Below, piece by piece: positions 19,801-30,100 of a DNA stretch of 64,000 bases. The notes under the pieces were generated by a model. That model ran no database searches. It was not told where the DNA came from and saw only the letters and a list, made by a program, of their open reading frames with translations. Source of the DNA: Lentzea aerocolonigenes (GTDB taxonomy: Bacteria; Actinomycetota; Actinomycetes; Mycobacteriales; Pseudonocardiaceae); NCBI RefSeq assembly GCF_000974445.1, contig NZ_BBOJ01000010.1:124001-188000 (forward strand). The letters are read 5' to 3'. Each line of letters begins with the position of its first letter. The first letter of the stretch is position 1. Position numbers and translations under genes: made by a program.

Positions 19801-20387
19801 CCGGCGACGTGCGTGCCGTGCCCGGCGGTGCTGCAGTCCTCGCCGTTCCACCCGTCGCCGATGGCGTCGAAGCCGACACTGGCACGTCCCTCGAACTCCG
19901 CGTGTGCGGTGCGGATCCCGGTGTCCATGACGTACGCGGTCACTCCGGCACCCGCGCTGTCCGGGTAGGTGAAGGCGTCGTCGAGCACGGTGGTGTGCTG
20001 GTCGAGCCGATCGAGATCCCACGGCGGGTTGGTCTGGTTGCTGGTGCCGCGGACGATCGCATCTGCCTCCACCCGCTGCACCCGAGGATCGGCGGCGAGC
20101 CGCTTCGCCTGTACCTCGGTGGCGGTCACGGTGAACCCGGTCAGCGCCGCACCGAAGGTGCGCCCGACCTTCCCGCCGTACCTGCCGGCCAGCGCGCCGG
20201 CGGTCGACGCCGTCCCAGGGCCGGTCTGCTTCAGCAGGACGATGTACTGCCCGGCAACGACTTCAGCGTTCGACGGCCGGTGCACCTGCCCCTCCTGCGC
20301 CAACGCATCAGGTGCGGTGACTCCACCGAGAACCGCGATCGTGGCACCAACGGCGAACAGCCGTCTCCAGCTCACCAACTCACCCAC
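16866..20387 (-). CDS. Secreted subtilisin-like (S8) protease with P domain and accessory repeats
   Basis: This is a 1173-residue protein: signal peptide (1-30), inhibitor I9 prodomain (about 45-115), then the S8 catalytic domain with Asp155 (MDTGI), His193 (GHGTHVAG) and Ser356 (HGTSMASPHVAGG). A proprotein-convertase P domain follows (about 420-540), with RVRAEHPFRGDLSVSLIAPN and WKLLVRDNFGFDEGAL. One ~90-residue module beginning VSSSDYPADGRPNGG comes next, then several PPC-like beta-sandwich repeats (RPGQHARMRFDGTQGQRL). The same module types fill the neighbouring RHS protein. The start is GTG 20387 or GTG 20375. It is coupled to the peroxidase. It may process secreted proteins, possibly the RHS protein. 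Confidence 0.93.
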   Translation of the reverse strand: MGELVSWRRLFAVGATIAVLGGVTAPDALAQEGQVHRPSNAEVVAGQYIVLLKQTGPGTASTAGALAGRYGGKVGRTFGAALTGFTVTATEVQAKRLAADPRVQRVEADAIVRGTSNQTNPPWDLDRLDQHTTVLDDAFTYPDSAGAGVTAYVMDTGIRTAHAEFEGRASVGFDAIGDGWNGEDCSTAGHGTHVAGTIGGKTYGVAKKVKLVSVRVLSCENSGTSSQVIAGIDWVTAHAQRPAVVNMSLGGGKSVIENIAVQKSIASGITYAVSAGNDQKDACDYSPASTPEAITVGASNPVDERARDWKDDPRDPEKITGGSNFGPCLDLFAPGEAIKSAHNATDSATLTLHGTSMASPHVAGGIALLLAEKPAMTPAEASSTLLSRATSDVLGSTGLGAGSPNKLLYTGLPAAGICSVSNDTRQPIPDQGSVTSTVTVADCPGKVADTARVRVRAEHPFRGDLSVSLIAPNGTERVIKEANGDDAAANLDQTFPLTGLSTMDANGAWKLLVRDNFGFDEGALLGWTLTLADSVPAPTVPGAPVVSSSDYPADGRPNGGAGLLGTFTFKPGGTQALNKYSYQLDGDAQPTDVIAGGEVSLAITPRSAGSRTLTVRAVNGTVQSAPTAYTFTVAGTADIVDGGTLSADGASVAATIPADKVSRLRFDGTAGDKLGIGVTSNTLNAFSKLWVLDPAGRSFSVEKNSGSSYVYQGVGRAVLLPALTVTGTYQVFLDPDGAGTGNIAVQLSKTTSATTDVVVPGTPFSVTRPGQFTEFTIDGRLNSWYGLGFTDVAAASTLLSLDVFDQNGGRVGTTQFLYPANAGRFKTEAAGKYRVVLGLFFGESSSSAKVWLSHEINAGDVTTVQQGRPLTLNRPGQHARMRFDGTQGQRLAVGYADTSLSNGGRPTAFVVSPAGATKSAEWRPGGATLPALAETGSHDLLVTAGSNTGTLTSWLSEDVDLGVITVTGAQKTASLSRPGQQGRARFDGVAGQRLSLGLTTFSAGFAEHNVRLTKPDGTVVDHGGFNPAPGSVAFDVLLVSGTYEIVVSSSNGNGVTGSVSLTLSTPANAGTITIGGATARMSVSRAGQDGQVSFTGAAGDKLRLNTSGSTFANKGFTLTILNPDGTKLVDRNFRPDQGAFDLPVLPAAGTYVVLIDPAVAGTGSVDAGLVRVP
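18480..18775 (-). repeat. DYPADG module shared with the RHS protein (single copy)
   Basis: It encodes a ~90-residue unit: VSSSDYPADG, then GGAGLLGTFTFKPGG, YQLDGDAQPT and GSRTLTVRAV. Six related units occur in the RHS protein. Confidence 0.8.
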
Positions 20388-20449
20388 AACTCAGGCCCCC
20401 AGCTATGACGGACATCAGTCCGCGGTGAAGTTCATTGCCTGGTACTGGT

Positions 20450-20899
20450 TCAGCTCCAGCCGTCGGGATTCGATCCCGTCTCGTAGTCCAGCGGACTGAC
20501 GTGCTCCCATTCCTGACCGGTCGAGCTCTCGTACGCGTGCTGCGCCACGTAGAGCAGGAACTCAGCCTCAGGTCCACCGGGTTCGGTGAACCGGCGGAAC
20601 TGCTCCGGATCCGCGAGCACCGCCCGATAGGCCTCTTCCCCTGCCAGCACGACTGCTGCCCGGTAGTAGAGGAAGGAGTCGGACGAGGGTGGCTTCCCGG
20701 TCGTACCGGACGGCAGGGCCGCGAGCTCGGACCGGTCGAGGGTGTGGAGATGTCTGGCGAGCACGTCCTCGAACGCCTTGATCTCGTCCTCACCCGCCCG
20801 GCTGAGTGCTTCCTCCAGAGGACCGAACGCGGCCTCGTCCTGTGCCGGCGGGTTCTGGGGCACCAGGCCGATGAGCTCCCAGAATTCGACGTCGTTCAT
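20450..20899 (-). CDS. DUF4240-type protein, predicted immunity to the RHS toxin
   Basis: This is a 149-residue acidic protein. It begins MNDVEFWELIGLVPQN, continues with EDEIKAFEDVLARHLHTLDR and has a central FLYYRAAVVLAGEEAYRAVL. This pattern fits DUF4240, a family frequent beside bacterial toxin genes. Its ATG overlaps the stop of the giant RHS gene by four bases, the position normally held by an immunity gene. No signal peptide is present, so it would act in the cytoplasm. The pairing is inferred from position and family. Confidence 0.75.
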   Translation of the reverse strand: MNDVEFWELIGLVPQNPPAQDEAAFGPLEEALSRAGEDEIKAFEDVLARHLHTLDRSELAALPSGTTGKPPSSDSFLYYRAAVVLAGEEAYRAVLADPEQFRRFTEPGGPEAEFLLYVAQHAYESSTGQEWEHVSPLDYETGSNPDGWS

Positions 20900-21160
20900 C
20901 GTCCTCGCTTCTTTCCCGGAGAGTTGATGTCGTTGGCGAGGTTCTCGATGCCGCCAAGGTACTCGATCAGGTCAGCTTCGACCCGTTCGCGGTCCTGCTG
21001 GGTACCGCAGACGTGAATGCAGATGACCTCCCCGTCCTTGTCCCGACGGCCATTGCGATAGTGCTTGCCGAGCCGGTCGTTGAAGTTGGCGGCCTGGCCG
21101 ACGTAGTACTTGCCTGTCCACTTGTCGACGAACGCATAAACGCCGTGCTCAGCGCTGCAG
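20896..21160 (-). other. GIY-YIG nuclease toxin tip of the RHS protein
   Basis: The last ~87 residues contain GVYAFVDKWTGKYYVGQA, then NFNDRLGKHYRNG and a late Glu (EADLIEYLGG). GVY and YYVGQA match the paired GIY and YIG strands, followed by the usual Arg and Glu, so a DNA-cleaving effector is predicted. Confidence 0.8.
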
Positions 21161-24100
21161 ACGGGTTGCGTGCATTCACCGGCCGAGCTGTTGCTCGGCT
21201 TGGTCCCCATCGGGTCGGTCAGCGTGGTCGGCTTGTTACCGGTGTAGCCGTAGAGGTTGATCCCGCCGTCGAAACCGATAGGGTCTTCGCTCAGGAACCG
21301 CTGCAAGCCGGGGCTGTAGTACCTGGCCCGGTTGTAGTACAGGCCGGTGCCGTCGTCCTCGCGGCCGGCGAACCGGTAGGGGTTGCCCTTGTCGTCACCC
21401 GCGACATAAGTCCGGCCGAACGGCTCGTAGGCGTAGGACGCACCCAGACCCGCGTTGTCCACCAACGCGACCGTGCTGCCCATCCGATCGGTGAGATACC
21501 GACGGATGTGGCCGTCCAACTCTCGCAGCTGGAACCCGTCCGTGCCCGCTGAGGTCATCGTTGCGGTCACGGCGCCGTTCACCTTCTCCTGCACGGGATT
21601 CACGCCGTCGTACAGGTAATTGGTGGTGACGCCGTTGATCGTGCGTGCCTGCCTGCGCCCGTCCGCGGCGTAGGCGAAGCTGGCCGTCGTTCCCGGTGCG
21701 GACTCGGCGGCTAGCTGCCCGCGAGCGTTCCAGGTGTAGGTGGCGATCCCGTCGTCGATCAGGTTTCCGTCCGGGTCGTGTCTGACCGGCGTGGCACCGA
21801 TCGTGCGGATCCGGTTGGTCGCGTCGTACGTTGCGACACCGAACTGCTCGGGCAGCATCGCGCGGGAGTAGCTGCCGCGTGTCGTCGTCGGTCGGCCCGC
21901 TTCGTCGTAGTCGTAAGCCAGATCGCCCAGCACCGAGGCACCCGAACGATAGGTGATCGACTTGGTCCGGCCGGCGTCGTCGTAGACGTACGTCTGGGAC
22001 AAGCCCGTTCCCGGTGCCCCGACGCGCTCCGGGCGGCCGACCACGTCCCGGCTGACACTGGTCACCACGACGCCGCCCTGCTGCACCTCGGAGAGCGCGC
22101 CGATCGCGTCGTAGACGTGTCGCACCGGCGCACGACCGGGCACGGTCATCGTCCGGTCCCGCACGGTCCGGCCGTACTCGTACGACACGCTGCCGTGCGC
22201 GGTGGTCTCCGACTTGATTCGGTCGAGGCCGTCGTACTCGGTCGTCGCGACACCTGCCGCGGAGTCTTCCGTCCGCTTCAACCGGTTGCCGAGGTCGTAG
22301 CCGAACGTCGTGGTGCTCTCCGAACCGAACCTGCTTTCCTTGCGCCGGTCCAGTTCGTCGTAGTCGTGTTCGGTGACGATTCCGCCACGGCTGGTGCGCT
22401 TCTTCAGGTTTCCGTTCGGGTCGTACTCGGCCTGGTCGATCTTTCCGAGCGGATCGATCATCTTCTCGACCCGGTCCATCCGGTCGAAGTCGAAGATCGT
22501 CTCGCCACCGCGGCCGTCGGTGACCTTCCTGCGGTTGCCGTTGGGGTCGTACTCGTACGCCGTCGTACGGCCCAGTGGGTCCACAACCGCGGCGACCTCG
22601 CCGGTCGCGGTGAAGGAGGTCTCGGTGGTCGCGCCACGCGGGTCAGTGGCCAGCACCGGCCGTCCGAGCGCGTCGAACCCGGACGTGCTGACCCTGCCGA
22701 GCTCGTCGACGTTGCGGACCGGGTCGTAGCCGGCGTAGTCGACGGTGGTGAACTTGTTGCCGGGATTCGTGACCTTGGTGACGAGACCCTTCTCGTTGAC
22801 CTCGTTGATCGTCTTGCGGTTCACCGGATCGGTCGTCGACTTCACCGCACCGCGCGAATCCAGCTCGTAGATCGTGTCCTTGTTGTAGGTGTCGGTGTAC
22901 TTGGTCAGCTCCGCGTGCGGACCGTTGCGCTCCCACTTCTCGGTCCGCGCCTCCGCGGTACCGGCCAGCACGGTCTTCTCCTTGACCTGACCGTTGGCGT
23001 CGTAGACGTAGGTCGTCTTGCGCTGCAACGGATCGACACTCGCCTTGAGCCGCACGCCGTCCGCTTCGTACTCGTTGGTGGTCGTCTGCCCGAGCGGGGT
23101 GCCGAACGCCTTGGTGTCGGTCAGGACCGAGCCGCGGTCGTTGAAGGTGAACCGGCGCACGTGCTCCCTGGCGTCGGTGACCTTCGTCTCGACGATCGCG
23201 TCGCCGGACTCGACGTACTCGAACTTGGTGAGTCCGCCATCGGCCGCGGTCTGCTGCTTGACCCTGCCCTTCGCGTCGTAGTCGTTGAGCAGGAAGCGGA
23301 TTCCCCTCGCGTCGGTGATGGTCTTGAGCAGACCGTTCTCCCACGTGTAGCGGGTGGTTCCGCCGCGGACGTCGGTCACCGTCTCCAGGTGGCCTGTCGG
23401 GTCGTAGGTGTACGAGACGCGTCTGCCGATGTTGTCCTCAATGGACTTCACCCGCGGCGGGTTCGCGGAGTCGTAGGTGAACTTCACCCAGCGGCCGTTG
23501 GGCGAGGTGATCTGTGTGACCGGGCCGTTGGCGCGGACCTTGCCGTCGGTGCCCGGCGGCGCGGTGGCTCGGGTGAGCGTGGTCGTGTTGCCGTACTTGT
23601 CCCGGATCTGTTGCAGCGGCGCCTCTTCGCCGATCGTCATCACAGACCCGTCCCGCAGGAACACGTCCCAGCCGCTGTCGATCCAGCGGACCACGGAGCC
23701 GTCGAACTTCGTCGGCGTCGGGTCGGCTTTGAACACAGCGCCCGCATAGTCCTTGCCAGGTGAGGTGCGCCTGTAGTGGATCTTGCTGCCGTCTCCCTGG
23801 ACGAGGTCGAACTCCTGGAAGGTGAACTGGCCTATGACGCCGGGCGACCACGGGAAGAGCCCGTAGTTGAAGCTGGTTCCGACGCCGAAGGCGCGGATGT
23901 CGGAGTCGCCCTGCTGATAGGTGCGCTTGATCTCGATCGGCGCGATGTCGTCGACGACCATGTCGACGGTCTCGTCGATCAACAAGCCGGTCGACGGGTC
24001 GACCGGGTCGCCGACCCTGGCGCCGTTCGGCCGTGGTGCGACGCTCGGCGGGTTCATGCCGGGAACCGCGGTCATCGCTCCGGTCAGCCGGTAGAACCTG

Positions 24101-27100
24101 ACGCTGGCGTCCGGCACGATCTGCTTGCCGTCCGGCGAAACCGTGCCGTAGCCGTAGATGTGCCAGCCCTTGCCGTCTGGATCGTAGTTCCAGAACTGGG
24201 TTCGGGTGCCGGGCGCTTCCTTGGTGTAGTTCGGGTAGATGATCGTGGCGCCCTCGGGGAAGAGGTAGCCACCACCCGGCTGCACCGTGAAGTACACCGG
24301 AACCTTGGTCGGCGGCAACGGGAACGGCGGCCGGTCGATCGGGATCGGGGTGAGGCTCAGCTCCGTTGCCACGTTGCCGTCCCCATCACGGACGACGGTG
24401 CCGGCGGGCAGCCGCACCTCGAGGCCGGGGATGGCTTTGGTGGTGAGCACGGTCTCGCCCTTGGTCGGGCTCGGCACGTGCACGGTCGCCGCCGGGTCGA
24501 GCTCAGGCAGGAACACCGTGTACGGCAGGACGAGCACCTGACCACCCTTGACGTCCACGCCGATGTCGAACGATCCGAACTTGCGACCCGGAGTGTTCGC
24601 GGTACCACCGTCGACCCGCAGCACGACGTGGCCATCAGGCAGACCCGTCAGCGCGAACTTGCCCTTGGCGTCGGTGACGACCGGCTGGTGGCCCGCCACG
24701 CTGACGGTGACGCCCGCCAGTTCCTGGCCCTCCGTGGACTGGATCTTGCCAACCACACCGGTGAACCCGACGGCGAACTGCAGCGGCCGCTCCCTGATTG
24801 GCTGAGGGTCGTAGCGGGTGTTCCAGTCGGTGCCGTTGAGGTTGGCGCTGTCCGGCTGCCAGCCACCGGCGGATCCACCACCAGCCGGTCCGCACGTCGA
24901 CTCGTGCGGCTGCGCGGCGGGGAGCTGCGGTTCCGCGGGCTGATCGGAGCCCTCCGGAGCGGGCGAGCCCTTGACGGGCTCCGGGTCGGGATCGGCGGTG
25001 ACGCACTTCGGACTCGCAGGCGGCTTCGGCGGATCGAGCCGCTCTCCCTCTGTCTCCTGTGCGGCAGCGGCTACCGGCTTGCTGACCTTGACAGTCATCG
25101 AGCCGTTCCCGAACGTGGCGGGATCGAAGACCAGCGTGTAGGTACCGGTCAGCCGCAGCGCGGTGAGCTTGAACTGGTCCCTGGACATGAAGGAGTGCCT
25201 GGGCGAGATCGCACCGTCCGGTGCGATCAGGCTGTAGTAGGCGCCCGAGTTGTGGGGGAAGGCGCGGGTGATGTCGAGCTGCAGCACGTCGTTGGCCGTG
25301 CCGTCGAACGTCACCTTGCCGTTCTGCGCGATCCGGTTGTAGGTCAAGGTCCTGGCCGCGCCGCCGATGTCGGCCTTGCCCCCGTCGACCTCTCCGGACA
25401 ACGCGATCTCGAGGTCACCGATGGCCGGACCGCCGCTGTCGTCCTGCGGTTCGAACTGGATCCTGTACTCACCTGCCACCGGCAAAGCCGTCAGATCCCA
25501 CCCGAACGGCAGGCTCAACGCGCTGAACCCGTCGAGCACGTTGCCGTCCGGCTTGCGCACCTCAGGTTTGACGAACGGGATGTTCGGCGAGCTGTAGCCA
25601 ATGCTCAGCCGCTGCCCGGTCTGCCCCTGGAACCTCGCGACGACCGTCTGCCCCGGGATTGCGACCGAAGGCCTCAGCAACGGCCCGTCGACCGGAACCA
25701 CGCCCAGGTCGAGCGGTTCCGACAGCGCGAGCGTGAGCCCACCTGTGGTGGCGTATGTCGGGTCGAGCTGCAGCCGGTACTTGCCCGTCTCGGGCAGCGC
25801 CGCGACATCGATCTTGTTGGCGACGTCGATGCCGATCAGCTTGTTGCCGGTCGGCTGGTAGAGCCGCGCGTCGAGCTTGCCCGGCAGGCTCTTGTCCCGG
25901 AGGAGGATCTTGAGCGGCCTGTCCTTGACCCCGTCGATGTCGACCCAGACCTCCCTGCCCGGCCGGTCGAAGGTGATCCGGGTCTGCGCGTTGACCGGTG
26001 CCTTGCCCGCTTCGGCCTTGGTCGACAACCAGCCCTTCGCCGTGCCGACCGCCTGCCATCCGCTCATGAACAGGTTGTGCTCACCGTTCTTGCGGATCGG
26101 CACGTTCTTGAGGTCCGCGGTTCCGGTGCGGATCTCGACCTGGTTGTCGTCCGGTTCGACCAGGATCCCGGCGGCCTGGCCAGACCTCCCGTTCTCTCGC
26201 AACGTGTTGTCGGTGATCGCGAACCGCAGCGGCTGGTCCTTCACACCGGTGAACGGCATGCGCACCGACTGGCCCGGTCGGTTGATCTTCATCAGCGTGC
26301 TCGGCCCGTCGACCACGAGCCGGTTCGCGTCGATGACCCCCGACAGCCAGATCTTGCCGGCGCCGAGCTCGTTCGGGCCGAAGGTCACGCCGAGCTTGAA
26401 GGTGCCTGTCCTGCGCGCCTTGAACACCATCGTCGGCCGGTAGTTGTCGAGGTCGGCTTTCCAGGTGTTCGTGAAGCCGTCGGGATGCGTGACGGTGACG
26501 TTGAAGATGTTGTTCGGCATGCTGATGTCGGTCACGCCGACGCTCAGCCATTCGCCTTCGGTGGCGGTGAACGCCATCTCCGAGCGCTGCTCGGCGACGG
26601 AGACGGTGAACGGCACACCGGTGCCGTCCCTGGTCAGCTTGTCGCCGGTCAGGTCGTGCGAACCGGTGATCCGCACCTTGCCGGCCGCGCCGTCGTCAGG
26701 TGCGACGACGATCGTGTAGGTGCCGTTGGCGCCGAACATCGGGATGTCCTGGCGCAGCGTGCTGCCCGCCCAGAGGTCGAGCGGGTCACCCATCGTGCGG
26801 CGGGCGAAATCCCCGCCGTGCGGGGTGAACATCCACATCGCCGAGCGGACCGGAACGGTGTTGTTCTCCAGGTCGAGGTGCACCCGCTCGCCGACCTTGC
26901 CGTCGATCAGCACAACCGCGTACTTGCCCGCGGGGATGTCGAGTTCGAGCGGCCTGCCGAGCTCGATCCGGCCACCGAAGACCAGCTTGTCGATGACGAA
27001 CCCGCGCGGCGCGATCAGGAAGTCGGCCACGCCGGTGGCCGTGCCACCCGGCGTGCGCACCGAGATCTTCCCGGAGGAGGCCGCAGCGGGCACCTCGACG

Positions 27101-30100
27101 ACAAGACTCGTCGCGCTCGCCTGCTTCACCCGCGCCGTGGTCTGGTGGAACAACACCACGTTGCGAGCCGGGTCCGGGTCGAACCCGGTGCCGGTGATGG
27201 TGACGGTGTCGCCGGAGTTGGCGCGGCCGGTCGAGACGTTCGTGATCGCCGGCGCGGGAACGCCCCTGGTGACCACGAACGGGTTGCGGCTGTCCGCGGT
27301 CTTGCCACCCGCGACGACCTTCACCGCACCCGCGCCGGTGCCGTCCGGGACAACGACGGTGAGCCGGTTCGCCGAGGCCGCGGTGACCTGCGCGGCGACG
27401 CCGTCGAAGGTCACCCTGTTGTCGGCGGGCTGGGTGGCGAAACCTGTTCCGCTGATCTCGACGGTGCCGCCGATCGGGCCGCGCTGCGGAACCAGCGCGA
27501 AGATCGACGCGACGTCGGTGCGGTAGCGATCAGTCGCCTCGAGGTTCCCGGCCGCGTCGTACCGGTAGGCGGCCGCCTCGCCGGAGTTGTTGGTGACACC
27601 GGCCAACTGACCAGCGGCGTCGTAGAAGTAGTCACGTGGACCGGCAGGCGCACCGACCGCGAAGACGTACTTCGCCGGCGTGGACAGCACGCCGCTCGAA
27701 CTGACCTTCGCCCACACGTTCAGCGTGCGCTGGCCGGAGCGGACCGGGGTGAGGTTGATCGTCGCGGTCCCGGTGCCGGCAGGCACTTCCGTCGGCGCGG
27801 CGTCGGTGTCCAACTGGTAGCGGAACACGTCCGCGGCCACGGAACCCTGCGCCCGTACCGTGAACGCGCCCTGCTGGCCGAGGCTGCCGTGCAGCTGGCC
27901 GTCCGCCGGGTAGTCGGTGGAGGACACCAGCGGCGTGGACGGCGTCGGCGCCGCACCGGCGACGACGAAGGTGTACGTCGTCGGTGCGGAAGCATTGCCC
28001 GAGCTCCCAAGCGCCCATACAACGAGGTTGTGCGTGCCGCCGGTCGACGGGGTGATCTTCACCGAGACGTCGCCGCTGCCCGGCACGTCGGTCGTCACGC
28101 CGTCGTCGAGCTTCCAGCGGTAACCGGAGACGGCGGTCGTTCCGTTCGGACGGAAGGTGAAGGTTCCCTCGCGACCTGCGTCACCGTGCGGTTGGCCGTC
28201 AGCGGGATAGTCCACGGAGGACACCACCGGCGCGCCCGGCGCCGGAAGCTGTGCCACCTCGAACACGTAGTTTGTCGGTGCGGACACCGCGCCCGAGCTG
28301 GTGAACGTCCGCACAGTCAGCGTCTGCGATCCCGCGGTGGCGGGGGTGATCTTGACACCTACCTTGCCGGTACCCGCCACGTCTGAGGCCTGACCGCCGT
28401 TCAGCTGCCAGCGGTAGCCGGCGATCGCGGTGGAACCGGTCGGCCGGAAGGTGAACGTCCCTTCCCTGCCCGGCGCACCGTGCGGCGCTCCCCCACTGGG
28501 ATAGTCCAGCGACACCACTTGGGGCGCACCGGGTCCGCCCGGCGGGTCGGCCACGACGAAGGTGTGCGTGGTCGCGGGCGAGATGGTGTTCTCCGCACCG
28601 AGCGCCCGCACGGTCAGCGTGTGCTGACCCGGTGTGGCGGGCGTGGCCTTGATCTGCACCTCACCGCTGCCGGCGACGTCGGTGGAGCCGCCGTCGTCCA
28701 GCTGCCAGCGGTAGCCGGTCACCGGCGCCGCATTGCCGGGCTTGAGGGTGAAGACGCCTTCCCGGCCTGGCGCACCGTGCGGCTGGCCGTCGGCCGGGTA
28801 GTCGATCGACGAGACCAGAGGCGCTACCGGTGGCTGAACCGGTTGGGCCACCACGAAGGTGTACGTGGCAGCGTCGGAGGCGAGCCCACCGGCGGTGAAC
28901 GAGCGAACCGTCAGTGTCCGCGTGCCCGCACCGGGCGTCAGGTTGACCGTGATCTCGCCGGTGGCTGGCCTCTCGGTCGGCTGCGCGTCGGTGTCGAGCT
29001 GGTAGACGAACTTCACGATCGGCACGGCGTTGCCGGGCTTCAGCACGAACGCGCCGGTCCTGCCGGGTCCACCGTGCGGCTGACCGTCGGCCGGGTAGTC
29101 CACTGAGGACACCAGTGGTCTCGCGGGCGGAACCGGGGCCGGGGTGCCCAGTCCGGCGGCGAACAGGCTCGGCCGGGGCACCTCCACGTCGGCGGCGAAG
29201 TGGTCGTGCCACTTCGTGCTCGCTCCGAAGTGGGCGCCGTCGGACGTCGCGACGAAGGCGTCCGCCGCGTCGCCGCGGGTGAAGGAGACCACGTCGAACT
29301 TGCCGTCACCGGTGAAGTCGCCGACACCGGGCAAATCGTCGCCCGGCGCGAAGTTCGCGTGCCACTGGCGGGACGTGCCGAACGCGGTGCCGCTCGAGCT
29401 CGCGGCCGTCACCTGTCCGTTCGTGAAGGACAGGATGTCGTCCTTGCCATCACCGTCGACGTCGCCGACGGCTCCCTTGGCGGCATCCGGTGCGAAGTCG
29501 TCGTGCCACTTGGCAACCGGCCCGAACTTCGTGCCGTCGGACAACGCCACGAAGACGTCAGCGGCGTCACCACCGGTGAACGCGACGACGTCGTCCTTGT
29601 CATCACCGTTCACATCTCCGACGGCAGGCATCTCTGTGCCGCGCGCGAAGGAGGTGAGCCAGGTGACAGGGGTCGAGGCGAACTTGGTGCCGTCCGAGAA
29701 CGCGACCCGGACTGTGCCCTCGGTCCCGCGGGTGAAGGCGGCGATGTCGTCCCTGCCGTCGCCGTTGAAGTCGCCGACGAGCGGAATCTCGGCGTCCGCC
29801 GCGAAGTGGTCCTGCCACTTCGTCTCAGGCCCGAACTTCGTGCCGTCGGACAACGCGACCCAGACGCGGGCGTCCGTGCCGCGGGTGAACCTGGCGACAT
29901 CGGCCTTGCCGTCACCGTCGAAGTCACCGGTCAGCGGAATCTCGTTCTGCGCCGCGAAGTGGTCGTGCCACTTCCAGCCGTCCTGGACGAACTTGGTGCC
30001 GTCGGACAACGAGACGAACACGGCAGCGCCGTCGCCACGGGTGAAGGTGACGACGTCGTCCTTGCCGTCGCCGTTGAAGTCAGTCTTGACCTTCTTGTGC

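Noticed and set aside
23776..28386. Plus-strand frame of 1536 codons opposite the RHS gene
   Set aside because: The composition is that of antisense high-GC DNA, with no domain; the minus strand encodes recognisable repeats throughout.
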